Assembly (NCBI GenBank): GCA_017940705.1
Contig: JAGAYB010000120.1
Span: 1-5,064 of the forward strand
Direction of reading: 5' to 3'
DNA length: 5,064 nt
Source: Selenomonas sp.
GTDB lineage: Bacteria > Bacillota_C > Negativicutes > Selenomonadales > Selenomonadaceae
Numbering within the stretch: position 1 is the stretch's first letter; each line of letters begins with the position of its first letter. This document shows, one piece after another, positions 1-5,064 of this stretch. The notes under the pieces were generated by a model. The model saw nothing but the letters and a program-made list of their open reading frames with translations, did no database searches and was not told the DNA's origin. A program made the translations under genes and the position numbers.

Positions 1-78
1 CTGGGCTTTGCCTATGTGACACTTGATTTGCAGGGCTACCGCATGGGCAGCCTCAATGAAGCGCTGAAAGGAAAATGA
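1..78 (+). CDS. larE: C-terminal end of a probable LarE-type ATP-dependent sacrificial sulfur transferase (partial)
   Basis: Frame 1 is open from the first base to a TGA at 76-78 and gives 25 residues ending the protein. The piece contains YVTLDLQGYRMGSLNE, which I recognise as the usual tail of the LarE family (GF.YV.LDL.GYR.GS.NE). LarE belongs to the PP-loop ATP pyrophosphatase group. It activates the carboxylates of pyridinium dicarboxylate mononucleotide and supplies sulfur from its own cysteine, in making the nickel-pincer cofactor of lactate racemase and relatives. The PP-loop and the catalytic cysteine lie outside the window, so the call rests on the tail only. The stop is one base before the next start codon, and the ribosome binding site of the next gene lies inside this one, which suggests an operon with translational coupling. 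Confidence 0.62.
   Translation: MGFAYVTLDLQGYRMGSLNEALKGK
67..75 (+). promoter_or_regulatory. Ribosome binding site of the Nudix gene, inside the end of larE
   Basis: AAAGGAAAA sits in the last codons of the upstream gene, with GGA at 70-72 and seven bases before the ATG at 80. It supports that ATG as the true start and suggests that the two genes are translated from one mRNA. Confidence 0.6.
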
Positions 79-79
79 C

Positions 80-556
80 ATGTCAAAGTCGAATCTCACC
101 ACGCTGTGCTACATCGAACAGGACGGCAAGTACCTGATGATGCACCGGGTGAAGAAGGAACATGATATCAATAAGGATAAATGGGTGGGCATCGGCGGCC
201 ACTTTGAGCCGGACGAAAGCCCGGAGGAATGCCTGCTCCGGGAAGCCCGGGAAGAAACAGGACTGACGCTCACGGATTACCGCCAGCGCGGCATTATCAC
301 CTTTATTTCCGACAAGTGGCAGACGGAATATATGTTTCTCTATACAGCCACAGGCTATGAGGGCGCGATAACCGACTGCAACGAAGGTGTGCTGGAATGG
401 ATAGACAAGGATAAAGTCTATGATTTGCCCTTATGGGAAGGAGATAAAATTTTCTTCCGGCTCATGGCGGAAGAGCGGCCGCACTTTTCACTGAAACTCC
501 GCTATGAAGGAGAGGAACTGGTGGAGGCGGTGCTGGACGGCAGGGACATATTGTAA
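80..556 (+). CDS. Nudix hydrolase, MutX/MutT-like (probable 8-oxo-dGTP diphosphatase)
   Basis: Encodes 158 residues, a normal length for a single-domain Nudix enzyme. The Nudix box is complete: G40, E46, then R54-E55 and E58-E59 followed by G61 fit GX5EX7REUXEEXGU. E55, E58 and E59 are the expected ligands of the catalytic magnesium. The start (TTLCYIEQDGKYLMMHR), the WVGIGGHFEPDES stretch and the later DCNEGVLEW and WEGDKIFF segments resemble streptococcal MutX, so the likely role is hydrolysis of oxidised dGTP (8-oxo-dGTP) in the cytoplasm to limit mutation. Substrate choice in Nudix enzymes is hard to read from sequence, so another nucleoside triphosphate is possible. The ATG lies one base after the larE stop and has a good ribosome binding site. 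The C-terminal HFSLKLRYEGEELVEA stretch also matches the MutX type. Nothing looks broken. Confidence 0.9.
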   Translation: MSKSNLTTLCYIEQDGKYLMMHRVKKEHDINKDKWVGIGGHFEPDESPEECLLREAREETGLTLTDYRQRGIITFISDKWQTEYMFLYTATGYEGAITDCNEGVLEWIDKDKVYDLPLWEGDKIFFRLMAEERPHFSLKLRYEGEELVEAVLDGRDIL

Positions 557-573
557 ATACCTGCTGATAAGAC

Positions 574-655
574 GCCCGATGGGCGACAATATTTTTCCTT
601 CACTTTGACGGCTTTGCCGTCAAACGTTGCGGAAAAACATTGTCACCCATCGGGC
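574..655. terminator. Large nested inverted repeat, probable bidirectional terminator between convergent genes
   Basis: The outer arms are 574-598 and 631-655, 25 bases each with 23 Watson-Crick pairs. The inner hairpin has arms 604-612 (TTTGACGGC) and 616-624 (GCCGTCAAA), nine perfect pairs around a TTT loop. The two outer mismatches are C-A and A-C on the plus strand but become G-U wobbles in minus-strand RNA, so the minus transcript folds without an outer mismatch. Plus-strand RNA leaves the stem into a T-rich run (TGTTTGTTTAT, 656-666), typical of intrinsic termination. The minus-strand tail (GTCTTAT) is less U-rich. The element is 17 bases from the stop codons of both flanking convergent genes. 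It could also be a copy of a dispersed palindromic repeat; no second copy exists in this window. Confidence 0.75.
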
Positions 656-672
656 TGTTTGTTTATATGTTT

Positions 673-2010
673 CTACGTTCTTATTTTTGCCGGGATTATG
701 CCGAGGCCGGAGAAGAGGGCGAAGCAGAGCAGGGCAATTTCCAGATTTTGCAGCAGGGTTTCTTTAGGTGCAAGGCCTGTCCATTGCAGTGATAGGATTA
801 AATTCATCATGGCGACGCTGAGAACCTGCCCCATAAGGCGCGTGGTGCTGAGGAGGCTCGTGGCAAGGCCGTAGTGTTTTTTCTCTACGGAACTCATGAT
901 GGCGTTGTTGTTGGGGGCGGCAAACAGGGCAAAGCCTGTGCCGGTAATCAAAAGCATGGGAATGAGCAGATAGAGGGACAGGCTGTGAACCGTCAGCGCA
1001 AAACCGGCAAGGCCGATGGTTATAACCGCCATGCCCAGCGCCGCCAGCTTGGTGGGAGCGTATTTATCCGACAGCCTGCCCATGAGCGGTGACAAGGTCG
1101 CCATGATGATGGGCTGCGCCAACAGTATCAGGCCGGCACTGCGCGAAGTCAGCCCGAGGATGGACTGCAGGTACAGGGACAGCAGCAGGCTGGAGGCAAA
1201 AGTAGCGCAGTAGTTGAGCAGGGCCGCCAGACAGGACATGGAAAAAGGACGGTTGACGAACAGCAGGCTGACGGGCAGCAGAGGATTTTCCGTGTGCAGT
1301 TCAAAGCGGATGAATACACTAAAGAGCAACAGACCGCCAAGCAGCAGCCATGGAGCAGCCGGTTCACTGAGCAGCTGTGATAAGCCGTACACAATGAACA
1401 GAATGGCGCCGCCGTAAAGGAGGGCGCCTTTTCTGTCCCAAACGGGGCTGCTGTCTGCATACCATTCTTCCTGCAGGGTATGACGGGCGGTGAGGAACGC
1501 GATAGCGCCTAGGGCCGCCAGCAGGATGAAAATGCTATGCCAGCCGTAATAGTAATTGAGAAAACCGCCGACAGCCGGGCCTAAGGTGAGGCCGGTGTAA
1601 ACCACAGCTACATTCCAGCCCATGGCCCAGCCCCGGCGCTCCTTGGGAATAACCAGCGTTAGAATGGACATGGAGGTGGCAAAGGTCATGGCTGAACCAA
1701 TGCCCTGCGCTGCCCGGGCGGCAATCAGCCATGACAGATTGGGCGCAAAGACAGCCATAAAGGAAGTCAGGGCAAAAATCCCATTGCCCATGACAAAGAA
1801 GCGCCGCTTGCCATAGCGGTCAGCCAGCTTGCCGAAGGGCAGCAGCACCACGATGGCCGCCAGCAGAAAACTGCCCAGCACCCAGCCTAAAGCTGCCGGA
1901 CTGGCACCGTATTCCGCACCCAAAGACGGCAGAGCAAGATTCAGGGCACTGCCGGTGAAAGGTGTGAGGAAGGATGTCAGCATGATAGTAAACAGGATTC
2001 TATGTTCCAT
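673..2010 (-). CDS. MFS transporter, DHA2-like (EmrB/QacA-type) probable drug efflux proton antiporter
   Basis: Encodes 445 residues of strongly hydrophobic sequence that I read as about 14 membrane segments, the DHA2 layout; the segment count is by eye. Family motifs are clear. Motif A is GKLADRYGKRR at 60-70, between segments 2 and 3, with a second copy GRLSDKYAPTKL at 311-322. RAAQGIGSAM at 99-108 is motif B, with its arginine. GLTLGPAVGG at 140-149 is motif C, the antiporter signature. LNLALP at 23-28 is the D1 region, but the Asp usual in DHA2 pumps is replaced (FTGSALNLALP), so proton coupling or substrate charge preference may differ. The likely job is inner-membrane export of a toxic compound driven by proton flow; the substrate is unknown. 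The ATG at 2010 has AAGGAG eight bases upstream. No regulator gene is adjacent. The gene is convergent with the Nudix gene and divergent from the autotransporter. Confidence 0.88.
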   Translation of the reverse strand: MEHRILFTIMLTSFLTPFTGSALNLALPSLGAEYGASPAALGWVLGSFLLAAIVVLLPFGKLADRYGKRRFFVMGNGIFALTSFMAVFAPNLSWLIAARAAQGIGSAMTFATSMSILTLVIPKERRGWAMGWNVAVVYTGLTLGPAVGGFLNYYYGWHSIFILLAALGAIAFLTARHTLQEEWYADSSPVWDRKGALLYGGAILFIVYGLSQLLSEPAAPWLLLGGLLLFSVFIRFELHTENPLLPVSLLFVNRPFSMSCLAALLNYCATFASSLLLSLYLQSILGLTSRSAGLILLAQPIIMATLSPLMGRLSDKYAPTKLAALGMAVITIGLAGFALTVHSLSLYLLIPMLLITGTGFALFAAPNNNAIMSSVEKKHYGLATSLLSTTRLMGQVLSVAMMNLILSLQWTGLAPKETLLQNLEIALLCFALFSGLGIIPAKIRT

Positions 2011-2018
2011 GGCATTTG

Positions 2019-2024
2019 CTCCTT
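2019..2024 (-). promoter_or_regulatory. Ribosome binding site of the MFS gene
   Basis: Read on the minus strand, AAGGAG is followed by eight bases and then the ATG at 2010-2008. It is a near-perfect Shine-Dalgarno at the right distance and fixes this start. Confidence 0.8.
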
Positions 2025-2041
2025 AAAGGACATTTTTTTTC

Positions 2042-2070
2042 AGTATACTGCCATAATTGACCGTTGACAA
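2042..2070 (-). promoter_or_regulatory. Sigma-70-type promoter of the MFS gene
   Basis: On the minus strand TTGTCA (2070-2065) and TATACT (2047-2042) are separated by exactly 17 bases; each box matches five of six consensus bases. The -10 box lies inside a perfect 10-base palindrome, CAGTATACTG (2041-2050). The -35 box lies inside a CCGTT...AACGG inverted repeat (2061-2065 and 2075-2079). Either could be an operator for a repressor, but no regulator gene is visible here. Confidence 0.65.
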
Positions 2071-2117
2071 GAGAAACGGGCACAAGAAAAAAGCAGGAGA
2101 TTTTATTTTTAAAATAC

Positions 2118-2149
2118 TTGATAATAAAAAGATAAAGGGGTACTATAAT
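2118..2149 (+). promoter_or_regulatory. Promoter candidate for the autotransporter
   Basis: TTGATA (2118-2123) lies upstream of a perfect TATAAT (2144-2149) in a very AT-rich stretch. The spacing to TATAAT is 20 bases, longer than usual; the overlapping TACTAT (2141-2146) would give 17. The putative transcript would start about 40 bases before the ATG at 2197. The surrounding A/T runs (2101-2160) could act as an UP element. Confidence 0.45.
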
Positions 2150-2180
2150 TATTAAAGAAATATTAAAAGCTGGTTCAGAG

Positions 2181-2191
2181 AAGGAACGGAG
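2181..2191 (+). promoter_or_regulatory. Ribosome binding site for the autotransporter leader
   Basis: AAGGAACGGAG precedes the ATG at 2197. It offers GGAG five bases and AAGGA eleven bases upstream of that start. It supports 2197, rather than the GTG at 2300, as the real start of the autotransporter gene. Confidence 0.6.
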
Positions 2192-2196
2192 ATATC

Positions 2197-2346
2197 ATGA
2201 GAACGACAAGGAAAGCAAGAAAAAGATTGGCAAGAAAAAAGAGTAATCATACCGGCCGGTACATTATGGTAGCACTTATGTCTACCGGGGGGGGGACATG
2301 TGGCTTGCTCGGATCTGGCATTGGCGCAGGAAACGACGATAAGTGA
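2197..2346 (+). CDS. Out-of-frame autotransporter leader (signal peptide start), ended early in the OFF state
   Basis: Read as it stands, ATG 2197 gives 49 residues and stops at TGA 2344-2346. The first 22 residues (MRTTRKARKRLARKKSNHTG then RY) hold ten Arg/Lys, followed by IMVALMSTGGG. This is the basic n-region and start of the hydrophobic region of an extended signal peptide, as autotransporters often have. The frame enters nine G residues at 2287-2295 and then diverges from the long autotransporter frame. With eight G residues (or eleven) it would continue as GGGHVACSDLALA-QETT, giving a full signal peptide of about 43 residues with a plausible cleavage after LALA, and a protein of 791 residues. 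With nine or ten it ends within about 50 codons. I read it as the 5' part of the gene that follows, not as a separate peptide gene. Confidence 0.7.
   Translation: MRTTRKARKRLARKKSNHTGRYIMVALMSTGGGTCGLLGSGIGAGNDDK
2287..2295 (+). repeat. Homopolymeric tract of nine G residues, candidate phase-variation switch
   Basis: An uninterrupted run of nine G residues lies inside the signal-peptide coding region, at the exact point where the leader frame and the autotransporter frame must meet. Slipped-strand mispairing in such tracts is a known ON/OFF mechanism for surface proteins in other bacteria. Eight or eleven G residues would place the whole gene in frame; nine, as here, does not. No other homopolymer of this length with a coding effect was seen in the window. 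Confidence 0.7.
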
Positions 2347-4573
2347 TGATACGTATCAAGGTGATACTGTATACGGAAATAATGATGGCAGTACATATAC
2401 TGCATATACTGATGTGGCGGTAAATAACACCATTACCATAACGCAGGACGGTATTGTTGATGAGGTATTTGGTGGGTTAAGTACAATATCGCAAGATGCT
2501 AGTGGCAACAGTGTAATAGTTAATGGTACAGTTATAGCTAATGTAACTGGCGGCCAAACTACCGGTGGAAATGCTGATTTAAACAGTGTTAATATTGCTG
2601 GTGTGGCAGGAGGCCAGGTATGGGGCGGCCTGTCGACTACAGGCAGTGCTAATCATAACACAATAACTATTACAGGATATGCTACAGGTGAAGTCTATGG
2701 CGGCAGGACAACAAGTGGAGATGCGGAGGAAAATGTAATTACACTTGATGGGGATGTAATAGAAACTAGTATTGCCGGGTATACAGAAAGCGGTAGTTCC
2801 CGTAATAATACGTATATACTTAATAGTGGTTCAGCCTCTTATGTAGCATCTGGGCGGTCTGATAGCGGAATAGCTGAAGACAACATTACTGAGGTCAACG
2901 ACGGTGACCTAATCATGGCTGTTGGAGCTGACACAACAACAGGTGTAGCAAAAAACAACACTCTCACAATTAGGGGCGGAAATGTTCTGCTTGGAGCATA
3001 CGGTGGTTTGGTTCAAAATACAGGAAATGGCAGTGCGGAAAATAATACCGTCAACATTTATGGTGGTACGATATCCACAGTTGCTGGAGGGACATCACTT
3101 TATGGTAATGTTACAGATAATGTTGTCAATCTATACAGTGTGAGCGATATAACAGACTCTATACAAGGTGGTAAGACAGATACAGGTATTTCCTCGGGCA
3201 ATACTGTTAATCTCCTTGGCACCATCGGTGTTACTGGTACTGTGGATGGCGATACAATCCAGTCATTTAATGTTTATTCCCAAGACAATAGCGTGGGTGC
3301 GATAACTGGCAGTATTGATAACATGTACTTTTATCTGCCCGATGGAGTTAGTGCAGGAGACACTATGCTCACGATTACGGGTGCAGCCAGCTTGATCGGT
3401 ACAAATATTGACTGGTCTGCAAGCACACAGCTTAATATGGAAGTTGGCCAGCAAATAACCCTTATACATGGTGAAAATGGCCTGACTACGGATGTTGCTA
3501 CCACTTTGCCGGGGACTAAAAGCTACACGTATACGACAGGGATATCCAGCGATACCACATATACTTTTAGCACCAATTATAGTGGGGCAAATGATATAGT
3601 AATTACACTTGATAGCAAGAGTAGCACCCTCCAAGAGCGAACCAAATCCCTTACGGAAACCAGTACCGCTATGACAACGCTAATAAATGGCGGTTCAGAC
3701 TTCTTGGCAGCGCATGGCATGGAGGAGGCAGAGGCGGTGGCTATAGACCCCGAAATTTCTGTTGTCTATGGCAGGCTGGTTCCCTTCGTTGCTCTGGGCG
3801 GCGGCTCGTTGGAGATTGACAGCGGTTCGTCCACGGACCTCAAGGCTTTCTATGCCAATCTGGGGCTGACCAAGGAAATCAAAAACCGTAACGGCAGTTT
3901 GTTTGTAGGCCCGATTTTAGAATATGGTCGTGGCAATTATGACAGCTATCTGGACAACGGCGTTCATGGCTGGGGCACCGGACACTATGTTGGTGCCGGT
4001 GGCTTTGCCCGTCAGCGGAATCATGACGGCTTATACTATGAAGGTGATTTGCGGTTCGGCCGGTTTAGTTCCGATTACAGGGGCGATTTGGCCTCCGGCC
4101 TTACTGCTGATTATGACCTTGGCGGCAGTTACATTGCCGGTCATTTGGGCCTGGGTAAAATCTACAAAGTTAATCCCACGGACACGGTTGACGCTTACAT
4201 AAAATATTTCTACAGTCGTACCAGCGGTGACGAGGTAACTGTCCATAGCAATCTTAACAACGAGGTTTATAATTTCAACAGTGTGGACAGCCATCGCCTG
4301 CGTCTGGGCGCCAGATATTATCATGCGACAAATGCGCGTAGCAAGATTTACGCAGGTTTGGCCTATCAGTACGAATTTAATGGTGAGGCTAAAGCCACCC
4401 ATGACGGCCTCTGCACACCGGCACCGTCGCTTAAAGGCAGCAGCTACATGGCAGAAATCGGCTGGCAGGTAAAGCCTGACAAGACCAATATGACTGCCGA
4501 TGTGGGGCTGACTGGCTGGGCAGGCCAGCAAAAAGGTATAATGGGCCGGCTGAAACTAAGCTGGGCATTCTAA
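2300..4573 (+). CDS. Autotransporter outer-membrane beta-barrel protein with repeat passenger (5' end out of frame)
   Basis: The frame gives 757 residues from the GTG at 2300. Residues 2-9 (ACSDLALA) are the end of a signal peptide with cleavage expected before Q10; its start lies upstream in another frame (ATG 2197), so the gene as read is probably OFF or broken. Residues 39 to about 320 are degenerate 25-residue repeats rich in Gly, Thr, Asn and Val, probably a beta-solenoid exposed on the surface. Residues 320-440 are non-repetitive beta-rich sequence. Residues 443-482 look helical and fit the linker inside the barrel. Residues 485-757 are an autotransporter beta-domain with alternating strands (LFVGPILEYGRG, YYEGDLRFGRF, SKIYAGLAYQYEF) ending in LKLSWAF, the terminal aromatic signature for outer-membrane insertion. 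The likely role is adhesion or another cell-surface interaction; the ligand is unknown. No serine protease motif was seen. GC rises from about 42-45% in sampled passenger lines to about 58-63% in the barrel. Confidence 0.88.
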   Translation: MACSDLALAQETTISDDTYQGDTVYGNNDGSTYTAYTDVAVNNTITITQDGIVDEVFGGLSTISQDASGNSVIVNGTVIANVTGGQTTGGNADLNSVNIAGVAGGQVWGGLSTTGSANHNTITITGYATGEVYGGRTTSGDAEENVITLDGDVIETSIAGYTESGSSRNNTYILNSGSASYVASGRSDSGIAEDNITEVNDGDLIMAVGADTTTGVAKNNTLTIRGGNVLLGAYGGLVQNTGNGSAENNTVNIYGGTISTVAGGTSLYGNVTDNVVNLYSVSDITDSIQGGKTDTGISSGNTVNLLGTIGVTGTVDGDTIQSFNVYSQDNSVGAITGSIDNMYFYLPDGVSAGDTMLTITGAASLIGTNIDWSASTQLNMEVGQQITLIHGENGLTTDVATTLPGTKSYTYTTGISSDTTYTFSTNYSGANDIVITLDSKSSTLQERTKSLTETSTAMTTLINGGSDFLAAHGMEEAEAVAIDPEISVVYGRLVPFVALGGGSLEIDSGSSTDLKAFYANLGLTKEIKNRNGSLFVGPILEYGRGNYDSYLDNGVHGWGTGHYVGAGGFARQRNHDGLYYEGDLRFGRFSSDYRGDLASGLTADYDLGGSYIAGHLGLGKIYKVNPTDTVDAYIKYFYSRTSGDEVTVHSNLNNEVYNFNSVDSHRLRLGARYYHATNARSKIYAGLAYQYEFNGEAKATHDGLCTPAPSLKGSSYMAEIGWQVKPDKTNMTADVGLTGWAGQQKGIMGRLKLSWAF
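2501..3193 (+). repeat. Protein-level tandem repeats of about 25 residues (75 bases) in the passenger
   Basis: Counted from GTG 2300, the units start at residues 68, 93, 118, 143, 168 and 193 (six of exactly 25 residues), then 218 (29), 247 (25) and 272 (27). A tenth partial unit starts at 299, and an earlier degenerate one near 39. The rough pattern is N-[ST]-[VI]-x-[IL]-x-G near the start, then [VI]-x-G-G-x-[ST]-[TS]-x-G-x-A. Examples are NTITITG, EVYGGRTTSGDA and VWGGLSTTGSA. Similarity is in the protein; the DNA has diverged, so the units are old and not a recent expansion. The pattern resembles the VYGG..T.G.A..NTV.I.GG repeats common in autotransporters of Negativicutes and Fusobacteria. 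Confidence 0.8.
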
Positions 4574-4585
4574 CTGTCACAAATT

Positions 4586-4631
4586 AAAGAGGTGCTGTAT
4601 AAGCGATTATGCTTATATGGCACCTCTTTTT
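4586..4631 (+). terminator. Rho-independent terminator of the autotransporter gene
   Basis: The arms 4586-4604 and 4611-4629 pair over all 19 positions, with two G-U wobbles, around the loop GATTAT. The outer part is AAAGAGGTGC / GCACCTCTTT. The stem runs into TTTTT at 4627-4631. It begins 12 bases after the stop codon at 4571-4573. Confidence 0.92.
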
Positions 4632-4795
4632 ATGTTTTACTATATTTGGTGGAGACGAAGTATACCAAACGGCATACACAGTTTAGGCGTAGTAAATAAT
4701 AGGCTCCCTTTAATGCTGGCCCGAATAGGGTGAAAAGCCAATAATTATGGAGCGTATCTACTTGCTGATAAAAACTATGTAAAATACGGGATATA
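4632..4795. other. Intergenic stretch with no recognised gene
   Basis: Between the autotransporter terminator and the promoter of the last gene I find no open frame of note, no RNA gene and no insertion-sequence ends. The only structure is a weak inverted repeat, GTATACC / GGCATAC (4659-4676), with one mismatch. Confidence 0.5.
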
Positions 4796-4825
4796 TAGAC
4801 ACCGGAACTTTGTCTGCTGTATAAT
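4796..4825 (+). promoter_or_regulatory. Sigma-70-type promoter of the Rpn-family gene
   Basis: TAGACA (4796-4801, five of six) and a perfect TATAAT (4820-4825) are 18 bases apart, about 24 bases before the start codon. This leaves a short untranslated leader containing the ribosome binding site AAAGGG (4835-4840), eight bases before the ATG at 4849. Confidence 0.65.
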
Positions 4826-4848
4826 TAAGTAAAGAAAGGGCGAGTGAT

Positions 4849-5064
4849 ATGGCGTATAAAATCAAACCTTGGGAAGAATTGACAATTCAGGACGATTATA
4901 TGTTCAAGCTGGTCATGAGTCGTAAGCGCATCTGCAAGAAGATGTTGGAGAAGATTCTTAAAATCAAAATTCACGATATAAAGTATCTGGAGGAAGAAAA
5001 GACCATAACGGCCACCTATCATAGCAAGGGTGTTCGTTTGGATGTCTATGTCGAAGATGAAAAG
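4849..5064 (+). CDS. Rpn-family recombination-promoting nuclease / PD-(D/E)XK transposase, N-terminal part (runs off the window)
   Basis: ATG 4849 opens a frame that reaches the end of the window without a stop, giving the first 72 residues. KPWEELTIQDDYMFKLVM at 6-23 is the typical start of the Rpn/PDDEXK_2 family (kpweeLti.DDfMF..Vm). GVRLDVYVEDE at 61-71 matches its first catalytic strand, with D65 as the likely metal-binding Asp. The E-x-[KQ] part of the active site would lie beyond the edge. Members resemble the E. coli RpnA-E (YhgA-like) proteins, which raise recombination and cut DNA, and are often called putative transposases. They are common in multiple copies in Firmicute genomes. 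The gene has its own promoter and ribosome binding site. Whether the full protein is intact cannot be seen. Confidence 0.85.
   Translation, partial: MAYKIKPWEELTIQDDYMFKLVMSRKRICKKMLEKILKIKIHDIKYLEEEKTITATYHSKGVRLDVYVEDEK

Noticed and set aside
605..874. Open frame of 89 codons on the plus strand
   Set aside because: It starts inside the inverted repeat and runs antisense over the end of the MFS gene, with no ribosome binding site and no recognisable protein features.
1149..1460. Open frame of 103 codons on the minus strand
   Set aside because: It lies in another frame within the MFS gene and has an implausible Cys/Ser/Pro-rich composition, typical of a shadow frame.
2117..2136. GATAAT-like repeats resembling a Fur box upstream of the autotransporter
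   Set aside because: Two GATAA elements in a very AT-rich stretch are expected by chance, and the 19-base Fur pattern is not matched.
2297..2310. Possible lipoprotein box (HVAC) at the start of the autotransporter
   Set aside because: The -3 position is His rather than Leu/Val/Ile, and a lipid anchor does not fit an autotransporter with a good LALA cleavage site seven residues later.
2501..3193. Regular repeats considered as a CRISPR array
   Set aside because: The periodicity is at the protein level inside one reading frame. The DNA units are not near-identical and there are no spacers.
3263..3634. Open frame of 123 codons antisense to the passenger
   Set aside because: It is antisense to a coherent coding region and shows no protein family features.
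4031..4531. Open frame of 166 codons antisense to the beta-barrel
   Set aside because: The opposite strand carries a clear barrel domain, and this frame has no start signal or known motif. It is long only because the barrel region is GC-rich.
4659..4676. Inverted repeat GTATACC / GGCATAC in the last intergenic region
   Set aside because: It is short and imperfect, not followed by a T run and not near a start codon, so no role can be supported.
4797..4815. AGACA / TGTCT inverted repeat inside the last promoter as an operator
   Set aside because: Five-base arms in an AT-rich promoter are too short to claim without conservation data.

Overview
The window most likely comes from a diderm Firmicute of the Negativicutes (Selenomonas-like). 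This is an inference. Strong AAGGAG-type ribosome binding sites, a LarE-like C-terminus, a MutX-type Nudix protein and an Rpn/PDDEXK-type nuclease-transposase are typical of Firmicutes, yet the largest gene encodes an outer-membrane autotransporter with a C-terminal beta-barrel ending in W-x-F. No species can be named from the sequence alone.

Layout. Positions 1-78 hold the last 25 codons of a probable larE, followed after one base by a complete Nudix hydrolase gene (80-556); the two look like one operon. A large nested inverted repeat (574-655) lies exactly 17 bases from the Nudix stop and 17 bases from the stop of a convergent MFS drug-efflux-type transporter gene (2010-673, minus strand), so it probably ends transcripts from both sides. 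The MFS gene has its own good promoter (2070-2042, minus). A divergent AT-rich region with a plus-strand promoter candidate then leads to the autotransporter. A strong rho-independent terminator (4586-4631) follows it. A 217-base intergenic stretch then carries a promoter for a gene that runs off the right edge (4849-5064), the N-terminus of an Rpn-family nuclease/transposase.

Main point of interest. The long autotransporter reading frame opens only at a GTG at 2300 and there lacks the start of a signal peptide. The missing part lies just upstream in another frame: an ATG at 2197 with a good ribosome binding site encodes a very basic leader that enters a run of nine G residues (2287-2295). 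Removing one G (or adding two) joins leader and autotransporter into one 791-residue protein with a complete extended signal peptide. This is the architecture of a phase-variable surface protein switched by slippage in a poly-G tract, seen here in the OFF state; a sequencing error in the homopolymer is the main alternative. The passenger is made of about ten degenerate repeats, six of them exactly 25 residues, and is clearly lower in GC than the barrel, suggesting that passenger and barrel have different histories.

The genes do not form one pathway. The left part is housekeeping-like (nickel-pincer cofactor synthesis, nucleotide sanitation, efflux). The right part is accessory (a switchable surface protein and a mobile-type nuclease). 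No CRISPR array, tRNA, rRNA or insertion-sequence ends were seen.
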